Source: Prosopocoilus inquinatus
Lineage: Eukaryota; Arthropoda; Insecta; Coleoptera; Lucanidae
NCBI GenBank assembly: GCA_036172665.1
Contig: CM069877.1
Coordinates: 11,738,501-11,802,500, forward strand
Direction: 5' to 3'
DNA: 64,000 nucleotides
The position numbers and the translations under genes were made by a program. Positions within the stretch are counted from its first letter, which is position 1. Each line of letters opens with the position of its first letter. The notes under the pieces were generated by a model. That model ran no database searches, was not told the DNA's origin, and saw only the letters and a program-made list of their open reading frames with translations. Below are positions 54,560 to 64,000 of the stretch, in pieces.

Positions 54560-55760
54560 TCCGTGTAAGTGACAAAAACATATTTATTTGTATATCTCAT
54601 TTAAGACAATTAATTATCACTTAAAAGAACACATTTTCTGCATGCAAATATTTATCTTGATTTTTAGTTTTGAATCATTTAGATAGCTACGTTACTTTGT
54701 GCTAAATTTTTTGTCACTTACGCGACAAATCAGACGGGAATTGAATGGCGTTTGCAGTCGTGCAGCTTAAGTCGTGACATCGCGCTGTCGTAGTTTTGAC
54801 CTTAAATAATAATAAAATAGTGAATAACAACAATACTACAGTCTCATAAGCTAGCGCGCAAGAAACAGGAGTCAATGCGAAGACAATTAGCGTGTTCTGG
54901 CATATTTTAAAGCTTGCTGCAAGATGGCTGGGTTGCAATGGAGTTCTCACGGTTCCTCTGTAAAGCTATTTCGGCCCGAATTAGAGCCTCATCAGCAAAG
55001 ATTAACATCGAGAACTCCCCGGCATCGTAAAATTTATTTTGAGGTGACATCGGGTAAAAATGAAAGTAAACGCCTCTTAAGGGAATTTTGCTTAATCTTA
55101 TCATAACAAGCTTCGCTACGTTTTTTGATTTTTGACGAATATTTGCGTCATCAAGTCACATTAGTCCATCATCCGGCATTAGTAAAACAAAGCTGAAAAT
55201 AGAATTCATTATTCAGAATTGCTGCAGAGCAATTCCTGCACAATTTTTGATTTTTCTTGAAAGATTTCGGCTAAAAGAGCACAGATTATTAACTAATTAT
55301 GGTCGATTGCAATTTATCATTTTGCAGTGAAATTTACGTATTATAGTACTCCTATGTTTTACTTCTTTTATTTCGCAATGTCGCGTAAGTGACAAATCTG
55401 TGTCGCATAAGTGACGTGAAATTTTATTACTAAGAATATATTAATGCATTCCAAATCTGTATATCGTTAGCCTTCGTACAATATCAATTATTTTTTAAAC
55501 AATTCCATAATTTCAGAAAAAATGACAGTTTTTAAAAACGCTCTTTAACTTATATTGCACAGCTGTCGCGTAAGTGACGGTGAATTAAAAAAAAAAATAA
55601 TAATAGTTACTAGGATTCTGTAAAAGCTTTCATAAAGTAAACGCTACTTTAAACTTTCATTATTAAACGTTTCTTTACCGCGTTCAAACAAACACATTCG
55701 TAAAATATGTATATTAAACGATAAAACCCAAAAACCACGCTACCATTGTCGCGTAAGTGA
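54560..55760. repeat. Conserved TGTCGCGTAAGTGAC motif series in diverged sequence
   Basis: Exact TCGCGTAAGTGAC at 55381, 55566 and 55749 (spacings 185 and 183). TCGCATAAGTGAC lies near 55405, the exact complement GTCACTTACGCGACA at about 54714-54728, and a partial form (CGTGTAAGTGAC) at about 54561. The text between sites shows little similarity, so the motif is much better conserved than its surroundings. A hammerhead-like element lies between the 54714 and 55381 sites. Confidence 0.8.
54940..55018 (-). ncRNA. Hammerhead ribozyme-like motif with 9-bp stem I, both core boxes intact
   Basis: Minus strand: stem I 5' strand GGAGTTCTC (55018-55010), then CTGATGA (54995-54989), stem II GGCTC / TAATTC / GGGCC (one G-U pair), GAAA (54972-54969), short TAGCTTTA in the place of stem III plus cleavage triplet, CAGAGGAACC, then stem I 3' strand GAGAACTCC (54948-54940), exactly complementary to the 5' strand. 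The cleavage triplet would be TTA (an NUH). The stem III pairing is weak. It is diverged in sequence from the 8-kb units yet keeps the fold. Confidence 0.68.
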
Positions 55761-55971
55761 CCCTTCCGGCTAAACTCTTTCTGAATTTCGACGTACTCAA
55801 AGAAATTTCATCATACTGCCTGTTTTATCTCGGCTATTTCCTTTCACCTTGATTTCATTTAATACATAAATCGATTGCCTTCACTTTTTTTTTTACTATA
55901 CATTGCATCGATTTTTTCAAAGTATTTTATTATAGTTTTTCTTTTTTCTTTTTAAGTTTTTGATTTAATAG

Positions 55972-56143
55972 AAATTGCGCATTTACATTTACAAGTTCCT
56001 CCCACCATGATCAAGAAGACCGACAATTTGCATGCAGTTGAGTTCAAGGCCCACTTACACATTAACAGTAAAGTAAAGACGTACGTCATCGGAGAGAGCC
56101 TCGAAGGTAGACAGGCCACAGACTTTGCGTGCGATTGCATAAC
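55972..56143 (+). CDS. Exon-like segment, small soluble protein fragment, unidentified
   Basis: After TTTGATTTAATAG an open stretch reads AHLHLQVPPTMIKKTDNLHA then VEFKAHLHINSKVKTYVIGE and SLEGRQATDFACDCIT, stop TGA. A strong start context CCCACCATGA lies at 56001-56010, so 46 codons could also begin there. Base composition is near 50% GC and codons look selected, unlike the flanks. VKTYVIGESLEGRQATD loosely recalls the FxLGEEFEExxAD segment of fatty-acid-binding proteins; this is weak and not asserted. It is not a sima segment. A minus-strand frame also covers it, but reads as the antisense. Confidence 0.3.
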
Positions 56144-56750
56144 GTGAACACACCTCCGGGAGTGAATGTGCACATTTCCTGGTAGCACAATAAATTGGGT
56201 TTTATTTAAACGCACGGTGTGTCACGTAAGTTCTTGCGAAAAATTACGAAACGTTACGTTTTGTATCGCACGTAATACTTTTCTTCTTTGCTTCGGGTGC
56301 ATTTTAAAATGTTCACTCCTGCATATTTTGCTACACCCTCGCAAAACTTAAATAAATACAAAATGGCTTCTTGTATCATTTATAGGGATGTGCAGTGAAA
56401 CGATTGAAGAAATTTCATGGAGGAAATTTCCTGAAATTTGAACATTTTTCGAAACTGCCAAAAACGTGGAAATTTCTAGTTTTTTTTAAATTTCAGTCAC
56501 CACCTTGCACCTTGGTTAGTCTGTCCTGGTGAGGTCTAACAAGACCGACACGTAAGTACGTCGGCAGTTACTCTCCTTTGCCAGTTTGCCACTGATAACT
56601 TTCCACTTCTATATTTTCCTGGCGCTAATTTCCTTTTGAAAAATTAATTCGAATTAATTTGACAGTATGTCAAAGTGAATTAATGAAACTATTCCTTTTT
56701 GTTTTTGCTAAAGATAGGAGCAGAAATAAAATTTTAAAAACTAAATTAAC
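56144..56750. other. Intronic sequence, nothing recognised
   Basis: No repeat of note. 56390-56490 has AAATTTC-type short repeats (GAAATTTCATGGAGGAAATT). Confidence 0.45.
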
Positions 56751-57730
56751 TTGCAGAAAAACAGAAACAAAAGAGAAATGAAAGAAACCGCAACAGAATA
56801 GAAGGCATAAACCGAAAACAAAAGAAAATTTGATAAGATGAACGAAAAGCGTTAGTTTTCCGGACGAATCAAAAAGTTCGTAAAAAAGAGGAAAGAAAGA
56901 CCTATCAGAAAAGTCAATGATACGATAAAAAAATGAAAAAAGAAATGAATGACGAAATGTACTAGTGCATAAAACAAAAGATCACAACTGTAATGGAAAC
57001 AAATGAACAACGATGAATTACGATGAAGCAACAGTAAAATGCAAAAAAAAAATATTTGATAAGTAAAGCAAAAGAGAAATCCGTTGTACGAAAGCATAAA
57101 AAACAGAAAAGAAAATTGATGATTAAATTCAATAAAAAACAAATGAATCTCTAGATCAACAAAATATGAAAACAAAACACATCTGTAAAAAAGCATCGGT
57201 CCGTCAGTCAACAAATTGTGAAAAAATAATTAAAAAAAAATTAACAAAAAAAAAGAAATAAACTAAATAAATATAAGATGGACAAAAAAAATTAAAAACC
57301 GAGGAAAATTTTGCAAATAAAAACAAACTCCGGGGAAACAAAAGACAACTATAAAAATGAGTCAAGCGAAAAAAATCATTCAGTTGACAAGAAAAGAAAA
57401 AAAAATGCGAAGTGACTGAAAAGAAATAGTACTAAGTGCTTGAGATTGAGATTATTTAATTGATAGTTTATTGAGGTTATTAGTTATTATTATCTATCAT
57501 AGTCTTACGTATTTTTATTATTGTTGAAGCACATTATTATTTATACTACCTCTTTTCTTTAAAATTTTGATTTTTTGTACATTTCGTTGAAATTTCATTC
57601 TTTTTACTTATTGTGAAATTTCTTGGAAATTTCATTGCATTTTCTGTTGAACGTTTCCCTTTAAAATACTGAAATTTCTACTTTTCTCTCAAAAAATATT
57701 TCTTTTTTTTTATTTCCATATCCCTAATTA
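56751..57730. repeat. A-rich degenerate repeat (AACAAAAGA text)
   Basis: GAAAACAAAAGAAAATTTGA, AACAAAAGACAACTATAAAA and relatives alternate with A runs. This is the complementary form of the T-rich text at 7.0-7.8 and 42.5 kb. The 120-codon minus frame at 56852-57214 is Phe/Leu/Ser-rich read-through. Confidence 0.55.
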
Positions 57731-57738
57731 TTGCAGGG

Positions 57739-57866
57739 CGGAATTATATATTTTGTTCGGTTTATTTCGAACGAGGCGGCAACGAGCGTGTGTGCGTTGA
57801 CGCGTCGCTGCAGCGTTATACTTTTGCTGCCTCGTTTGTATTTAATCAAACAAAATATATAATTCC
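57739..57866. mobile_element. MITE, second copy of the lipocalin-intron family
   Basis: Same termini and GAGGCGGCAACGAG arms as 20876-21007, in the opposite orientation, 128 bp against 132 bp. The arms pair almost completely. Immediate flanks do not show an obvious target duplication. Confidence 0.85.
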
Positions 57867-58880
57867 GTTCCATGCTAATCATTAATTATTATACTGGGTG
57901 TCTCAATATGGCCGGCAACCGGCCATGTATAACAAACCGTAGTACTTACAGCTTCGGAAGAAAAAATATTACAGTCAAAGTGACCGCAAGGGGGTGCAAT
58001 CAATGGGCTCAACAATAAAAATTAATTAAAGAACAGGAATTTCGCTCAAAAAGCCGAAACAACCATCATTAGAATCGGAGAGAAAATAAAATAGCAAAAA
58101 CAAAAGACGATCGAAAGATATTGCTAGCAAGTGAAAAAAACAAACACAGAATGTTGTTTGCGCAATAAATTTCAGACACAAAAGATGATCGCGTTAAATA
58201 AAAAAGAAGAAACCCGAAACCCAATCGAATGAAAAATCGAAGGCAAAAATGAAAATATCTCGGGCGGGATTCTCAAAAAAACAAAACTCAGAAACCAAAC
58301 GCGATCGCTCAAATTTAAAAAAAAATTACTTGAAATAAAAAAAGAACTTACCCTGATTTGGATTAAAGAAAAGGGCAAATTGAGAACAAAATCGGAAAAA
58401 GTAACTAAAGGTAAATTAAACAAAAAACAAAAACAAAAGACGATCGAAAGATATTGTCAGAGGAAATGAAAAATGACTTGCGCAAGCAATAAATAAACAA
58501 AAATTAAAAACGAACGCTTAAACTAAAATTAAGAAAATCAAACAAAATAAAAAGGAGAGCCTAACACTGGACTGGACGAAGGAAAGTTGAAGAAGAAAAA
58601 ATCGAACGCTTTAAAAAAAAGAAGGAAAAAGGAAAACAGAATATTCTTTGCGCACGCAACAAGCAAAGACAAGAACAAATCTCACAAACAAAAGACAATC
58701 GTTCTAACTTAGATCGATGATAGAAGACGTTAATAGTAATATAACACTTATATTTTAATAAATTTTAAAAAGCGAAGAATGAACGTAAAATATAAGAAAA
58801 AGTGAGGAAAATTAAATTTTAAAATATGCAGATGAAAAAAAAAATAATCAGATTAAAAATGATTAAATAAAAGAATTGAC
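57867..58880. repeat. A-rich degenerate repeat with ACAAAAGACGATCGAAAGAT
   Basis: AAAGACGATCGAAAGATATTG occurs near 58103 and 58437 (core given as ACAAAAGACGATCGAAAGAT), with AAAGACAATCGTTC near 58692. The period is about 330 bp with poor conservation between. 57890-57950 has a TACTGGGTGTCTCAATATGG repeat end. Confidence 0.6.
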
Positions 58881-60450
58881 ACCACAAAAATAAAAGAGAA
58901 AGAAATTGGCGTCTTATAAACAAAATTAAGAAAAACATTTTTTTCTTTTTCTTTTTTCGTAAATTTGAAATTCACGTGAATTTATTTTTTGTTCCACTCA
59001 AAAGCGGGCAATAAAAATTTTTCTGTTAAATGAAGACATCAGTGCAGATGTCGCTATTAGTTTTCCAATAGTAAATTTAAATAATAATAATAATAATAAA
59101 GTTTATTTCAAAACAAGTAATCCAAGAAAACAAAAATTCATACTTTCAATATCTGCAATACTGTAGGAATGCTAATTAAATAAATAATAAACCAAAAATA
59201 TTTTAACTTTAAACTTCACTTTGTTGAATAAGAAAAAACAAATTAATGCAGTTATTTAGTTTTAGTAGAAGCTTGCATAGATAGATGGCGCCACACTGAA
59301 GTTAAATTGAGACGGCAAAAAAAGAGAAAGAAATTGACGTCTCATAAACAAAACTTGTTTCTCTATTCCTTTTTTTTCCGTAAATCTGAAATTCATGTCA
59401 ATTTTTTTTTTTTCAACTCGAAAAAGTGCATTGATGTGCACAGACATCAGTATAGGTGTCGCTACTAGTTTTCTGTCGGTAAATCTATGTAAAGTAAAAA
59501 TATTTTAACTTTAATTTACTTCGTTGAATGAAAAAAAAAAATTATTGCAGTTATTTTAGTTTTGATTTTCAATTTAAATTTGGCGCCTCAATTCATGCAG
59601 TTGAAGTTTGCAAAGGTAGATGGCGCCACATTAAAATTAAAGAATCGACGCCGCAAAAATAAAAGAGAAAGAAATCGTCGTCTCATAAACAAAACCTGTT
59701 TCTCTTTTTCTTTTTTTCGTAAATTTGATACTCATGTGAATTGATCTTTTTCCATTCGAAAGAATGCATTCGGAATTTTCCTGTTGAACGAACCGACGTC
59801 AGTACAGATGTCGCCATTAGTTTTCTGTCGGTAAATCTAAGCAAAGCAAAAATATTTTAAATTTTATTCTCTGTGTTGAATGAAAAAAAAAGTAAACAAA
59901 TGATTGCAGTTATTTTAGTTTTGTTTGTCAATTTAAATTTGGCGCCTCAATTCATGCAGTTGAAGTTTGCAAAGATAGATGGCGCCACACCAAAATTAAA
60001 GAATTGTCGCCGCAAAAATAAAAGAGAAAGAAATTGTCGTCTCATAAACAAAACCTGTTTCTCTTTTTCTTTTTTTCGTAAATTTGATACTCATGTGAAT
60101 TGATCTTTTTCCATTCGAAAGAGTGCATTCGGAATTTTCCTGTTGAACGAACGGACATCAGTACAGATGTCGCCATTAGATTTCAGTCGGTAAATCTAAG
60201 CAAAGCAAAAATATTTTAATTTTAATTCTCTTTGTCGAATGAAAAAAATAAATAAACAAATTATTGCAGTTATTTTAGAGTTGATTGTCAATTTAAATTT
60301 GGCGCATCAATTCATGCAGTTGAAGTTTGCAAAGATAGATGGCGCTACACTAAAATTAAAGAATTGACGCGCAAAAATATAAGACAAAAAAAATTGACGT
60401 GTCATAAACAAAACTTATTTTTCTATGTTTCTTTTTGTAAATATGAAATA
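58881..60450. repeat. Tandem array, about 360-bp units, each with AGATGGCGCC
   Basis: AGATGGCG(C/T) at 59283, 59618, 59977 and 60337 (periods 335, 359, 360). Each unit has TTTGGCGCCTCAATTCATGC, AGTTGAAGTTTGCAAAGATA, AAAGAGAAAGAAATTGTCGT, CTCATAAACAAAACCTGTTT and CAGTACAGATGTCGCCATTA. The two middle units (59562-60103) are nearly identical, so recently duplicated. Translated frames of 60 and 76 codons are copies of each other because they lie in the repeat. Confidence 0.93.
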
Positions 60451-61930
60451 TATAAATTAATTTTTTTGTTCCCCTTGAAAACTTGCGTTTGTCTTTAAAT
60501 AAGGGGGAAGGGATGTATTGGAACTGACTTTGTTTTTAGCGGCCAACTGTTTAGGTAAGGGGGAAGGGATGTAAGAAACCTAGATTCTCCACTTTAAATG
60601 TTTTAAATTGAAAGCAAGTACAAATCGAATCTTCGGAGAAGATACTCGTACTCATACCTATAGATACTTTATTAAAATAAAAATAAATTGGGAAGAAGTA
60701 TTTCTTATGTAAGAGTGTCAGGTGCAGACGGACAAGGAATAGCACCGGCTCGTTCATTATTATTAAATTACGTGCTGCAAATCAGGTGACACGGTACTCG
60801 ACCATTGCCAGCATGGTTTTATAAATACCGCAGAGGCGTATTTATAATAAAATGTGCGTGGAGAGCGACCGAGATTCTGCGGAATTAACGCGCCCAAAAT
60901 TCGCAGGTTAACGAACCAAGCCGCAGTGCTGCAAATTAAGCTTGCAATTTCGAAACTTCGTCTATTTTCGAGCGTGCGCTTATTTCAAGGAAGGCGCGGT
61001 TATTTGCTTGCTTGGCAATTGACAACTAGCGGCCTGCGTCAGGTGAAAGGAACGCAAATGGTCTCACGGAATTTTTTTTTCCACCTCATGATACATTCGT
61101 TAACGCGCGCATAATCACCACCGTCCCATTTTGCAGTTTTTAGAATTGCCATTAACTTCTATTTTATAGACGATAGGGAAATTGGAGGTGCACTCGTTTA
61201 TTTATTGACCTGACCTGTCAAAGCTGACATGTGCTCAAAAATTCTGGAGGCCGTCGTTATCCTTATTTCCTTATTTGCGAAATGAAAACTTACACAACTT
61301 TTGTTAAGACATTTTTTTGATAAAATGAATTTAAAGGGCCATTTTTGGACTTTTTCAGAAGTTTGGGACACCCTGTATAATCAGTTTACGTCGAAAGGAA
61401 TTAATTCAGACGACAAGTTTTTGATAATCCAGTTGAAACGCCATGGCCTTTAAAAATCAATAGTTTGTTCAAAAATCAAACACAGGGTCGTAATACAAAA
61501 TGGAAGTTGCTGTTTAAGTTCTTTCCCCGTACTCAATTGATTATGCACGTATTCGTGTTTCGCAGATGCTTTCGTTACGTCGTCGGAGGTATTCAAGGCT
61601 TCCTCCATTCAGTTTTTGCAGCGCCGTAAGCCATTTAAAATTGAAACTACGCAAAATTCTTTTTGAGCGACCGGTTTTCCTGGCGTGCTCGTTTTTGCAT
61701 GCAAATTCCGACGTTATTGAATTCCGAACCCGTCTGGTGGGTTCGCTTTTGCTTGCTGCTGCTCTATTGCAGTCTTGAGAAACGCAGTTCCGTCGAGGAG
61801 ATACTTACCTCTCTTACTGAGGCTCTTGTCGTGTTGGAACCTCCAAGAATTCGGGATGAACCAAGTCGGAATTCGATAATTCGAAATCGGAAAGGAGTCC
61901 TCCCCGTCAAAAATAACAAAAAATCAAAAA
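60451..61930. other. Intronic sequence of mixed composition, no gene accepted
   Basis: GGGGGAAGGGATGTA occurs at about 60504 and 60559 (short direct repeat). 60790-61110 and 61560-61900 have more even composition and open frames but no motifs or convincing splice sites. AGTTTGGGACACCCTGTATA near 61362 is a repeat end of the ACAGGGTG class. Confidence 0.4.
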
Positions 61931-61934
61931 TTTC

Positions 61935-62670
61935 ATGATCCCCCCCCCATGGAATGGTTATTCTGAAGACGTGAATAAGTTTTGATGTATGTCCCCATAG
62001 CAATTTTTTTCAGATATTTTTAATACAATCTAAAGTCTTTTCCTCATCAAAATAAAAAAAAATTCAAATCTTAATGGGGGGGGGGGGGGGGGGGGTTATT
62101 CTGTAGACCTGAATAAGTTGATGCCTCCCCCTTTCACAGCAAACTTTCGCAGATATTTTTAATACATTTTAAAATATTTCAATAGACTTGGATCAGAATC
62201 TTTTCCTCATCAAAAATAAAAAAAATTCAACTCTTAATGGTGGGGGGGGGGGTTATTCTGTAGACCTGAATAAGTTGATGCCTCCCCCTTCCACAGCAAA
62301 CTTTCGCAGATATTTTTAATACATTTTAAAGTATTTTAATAGACTTGGATCAGAATCTTTTTCTCGTCAAAAATAACAAAAAATCAAAAAGTTCATGTTG
62401 GCTCCACATGGGGGGGGGGGTTCTTCTGTTGACGTGAATAAGATGATGCCCCCACAGCACATTTTAGCAGATATTTTTCATACATTTTAAAGTTTTTTTT
62501 TTAATATAATTGGATCAGAATCTTTTTCTCGTTAAAAATAACAAAAAATCAAGAAGTTTATGTTGGCTCCACATGGGGGCGTTCTTTTGTTGACGTGAAT
62601 ATCATGATGCCCCCACAGCAAATTTTACCAGATATTTTTCATACATTTTAAAGTTTTTTTAATAGAATTG
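61935..62670. repeat. Tandem array of about 165 bp with long G tracts
   Basis: GTTATTCTGTAGACCTGAAT, AAGTTGATGCCTCCCCCTT, TTCGCAGATATTTTTAATAC and GACTTGGATCAGAATC recur in about five units. G runs precede the unit starts: about 19 Gs near 62076, then about 10 near 62241 and 62411. A C run near 61940 marks a degenerate first unit. Confidence 0.9.
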
Positions 62671-63480
62671 GATCAGAATCACCTCCAGAAAAATCGTACT
62701 TAGAAACTGGGATAGTCCTCTTCGACACCTCTCTTTCCATCTTCATTTTTATTTTTGGAAAAGTGTGAGGCAAGGAAAAATCAAGCTTAAGCAAGCAGTG
62801 GTACAACAAGAAACAAAAGAAAACCATTGGAGAAATGGTATCTGCACGTCATTGGAAAGTAATCGACCAGAAAGTAAATAAGAGCTTCCAAACGAGACCT
62901 TAGATGTCTTGGATTTGGTTGGAGCGTGAAGAAGTAAGCAAAAAACCATGGAAGAAGAGGGATTCTGAAGTTAAAATGAGATTCCAAACGAGAGGGTCGA
63001 ATAGCTTGAAAGTCTTAGACATGTGGGGTAAGAAGAAGGAAGCAAAACACCAAAGAGGACAGACGCTGAAGTCAGATCAGAATCACCTCTAGAATAATCG
63101 TACTGGGAAATTGGGATAACCCTCTTCGACACCTCTCTTTCCATCTTCATTGTTATTTTTGGAAAAGGGCGAGGCAAGGAAAAATCAAGCTTAAGCAAGC
63201 GGTGGTGCAACAAGAAACAAAAGAAAACCATTAGAGAAATGGTATCTGCACGTTATTGGAACGTAATCAACCAGAAAGTAAATAAGAACTTCCAAACGAG
63301 ACCTTAGATGTCTTGGATTTGGTTGGCGCGTGAAGAAGTAAGCAAAAAACCATGGAAGAAGAGAGATTCTGAAGTTAAAATGAGGTTCCAAACGAGAGGG
63401 TCGAATAGCTTGAAAGTCTTAGACAGATAGGGTAAGAAGAAGGAAGCAAAACACCAAAGAGGATAGACGCTGAAGTCAGT
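62671..63480. repeat. Two copies of a 404-bp unit
   Basis: GATCAGAATCACCTC at 62671 and 63075 (404 bp). The copies are about 95% alike through CTCTTCGACACCTCTCTTTC, GAAAACCATTGGAGAAATGG, GAGACCTTAGATGTCTTGGA and CCAAAGAGGACAGACGCTGA. All open frames here appear twice and belong to the repeat. Confidence 0.93.
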
Positions 63481-64000
63481 AGGAAGAATAAAGAATACAA
63501 TCAACCAAAATATAAAATATGAGGCAGAAGACTGTGAAAGACTTGGATTTAAATAGAATGGGAAGAAGGGAACAAAAGACGAAGGAAGATGTTGAAGATA
63601 AAACGGGGTTCCAAACGAGGAGAAACACTTAGATGGATAGAACGAGAAGGAGGAAGCAAAAACCCATAGAAGTTAAAAGGAGGTTCCAACCGAGGGGGTG
63701 GAATATTACTTGAATGACTTGGATGGGTAAAGTGGAAAGAAGGATGCAAAAGACTAAAGAGAATAGATGCTGAAGTCAGTAAAAATAATAAAAAACATAA
63801 GCAACAAAGACAAAAAAGATGAAGTGGAAGACTTTGAAAGACTTGGATATCGTAGAATGGGAAGAGGTGAGCAAAAGACTAAAGAAGAAGAAAAAAGATG
63901 TTGAAGGTAAAACGGGACTCAAAACGAGGAGATGGAACGCCTTGATAAACTTGGATGGATGGAGTGGGAAGAAGGAAGCAGAAACCCATAGAAGAAGAAA
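63481..64000. repeat. Purine-rich minisatellite continuing past the window edge
   Basis: Units of about 100-130 bp with GTTCCAAACGAG, CTTGGATGGATGGAGTGG, GAAGAAGGAAGCAAAA and AGATGCTGAAGTCAGTA. They derive from the 3' part of the 404-bp unit. The array is cut by the window end. Confidence 0.85.

Noticed and set aside
56852..57214. 120-codon Phe/Leu-rich minus frame resembling a membrane protein
   Set aside because: Its hydrophobicity comes from A/T runs read as TTT/TTA/ATT codons; no structure beyond composition.
62671..63480. Repeated 60-90-codon frames suggesting paired genes
   Set aside because: Two copies of a 404-bp repeat; frames lack motifs and lie on both strands.
49654..64000. Search for the next sima exon (degradation domain with LAP motif)
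   Set aside because: No segment with the expected motif, phase and splice sites was recognised, so none is annotated.

Overview
The window looks like an AT-rich insect genome (possibly a beetle; the species cannot be fixed from this sequence). The evidence is spliced genes with GT-AG introns, a clear orthologue of the hypoxia factor sima/HIF-1alpha, an insect-type Lazarillo/apolipoprotein-D lipocalin, and a very heavy load of short terminal-inverted-repeat elements, minisatellites and AT-rich satellites. Almost none of the longer open frames is a gene; most lie in repeats.

Two genes are well supported. (1) sima/HIF-1alpha on the + strand: five internal exons (9841-9998, 10052-10234, 10644-10834, 12899-13005, 49509-49653) read in frame from the start of PAS-A to the end of PAS-B. 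The bHLH exon or exons lie left of the window; the oxygen-dependent degradation and transactivation exons should lie right of it. Introns are 53, 409, 2,064 and 36,503 bp, and the last one splits PAS-B. (2) Nested in that giant intron on the opposite strand is a complete three-exon lipocalin gene (21215-19615, 246 residues) with a TATA box, signal peptide, four cysteines, GxW and TDY lipocalin motifs, many N-glycosylation sequons and a hydrophobic C-terminus that suggests a GPI anchor. Two further exon-like segments (27352-27432 minus; 55972-56143 plus) have coding character but no convincing assignment.

Layout. 1-9.8 kb: upstream sima intron, with an AT satellite, a roughly 330-bp array rich in GCCATCTATTG / CAACAGATGGCGC, a perfect 49-bp-arm hairpin, and a head-to-head cluster of 312-bp units that carry a hammerhead-ribozyme-like motif. 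9.8-13.0 kb: sima PAS exons among small inverted-repeat elements. 13-49.5 kb: giant intron, with a 196-bp array, tandem duplication of the lipocalin 3' flank (17.0-19.6 kb), the lipocalin gene, a palindrome of about 4 kb (21.6-25.7 kb), a 3.4-kb long-TIR element with an internal 133-bp minisatellite (27.5-31.0 kb), two inverted satellite blocks (31.4-34.4 and 37.8-39.4 kb) around two further arrays (35.6-37.6 kb), and a tRNA-derived SINE cluster (47.9-48.7 kb). 49.5-64 kb: PAS-B exon followed by intron made of short tandem arrays, a conserved TGTCGCGTAAGTGAC motif series, another hammerhead-like motif with a 9-bp stem I, a roughly 360-bp array carrying AGATGGCGCC, G-tract repeats and a purine-rich minisatellite running off the end.

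The two genes have no evident shared pathway; one is simply nested in the other. The main biological interest is the hammerhead-like elements, the recurring CTCF-like AGATGGCGC core in otherwise unrelated arrays, and the repeat architecture tolerated inside one hypoxia-factor intron.
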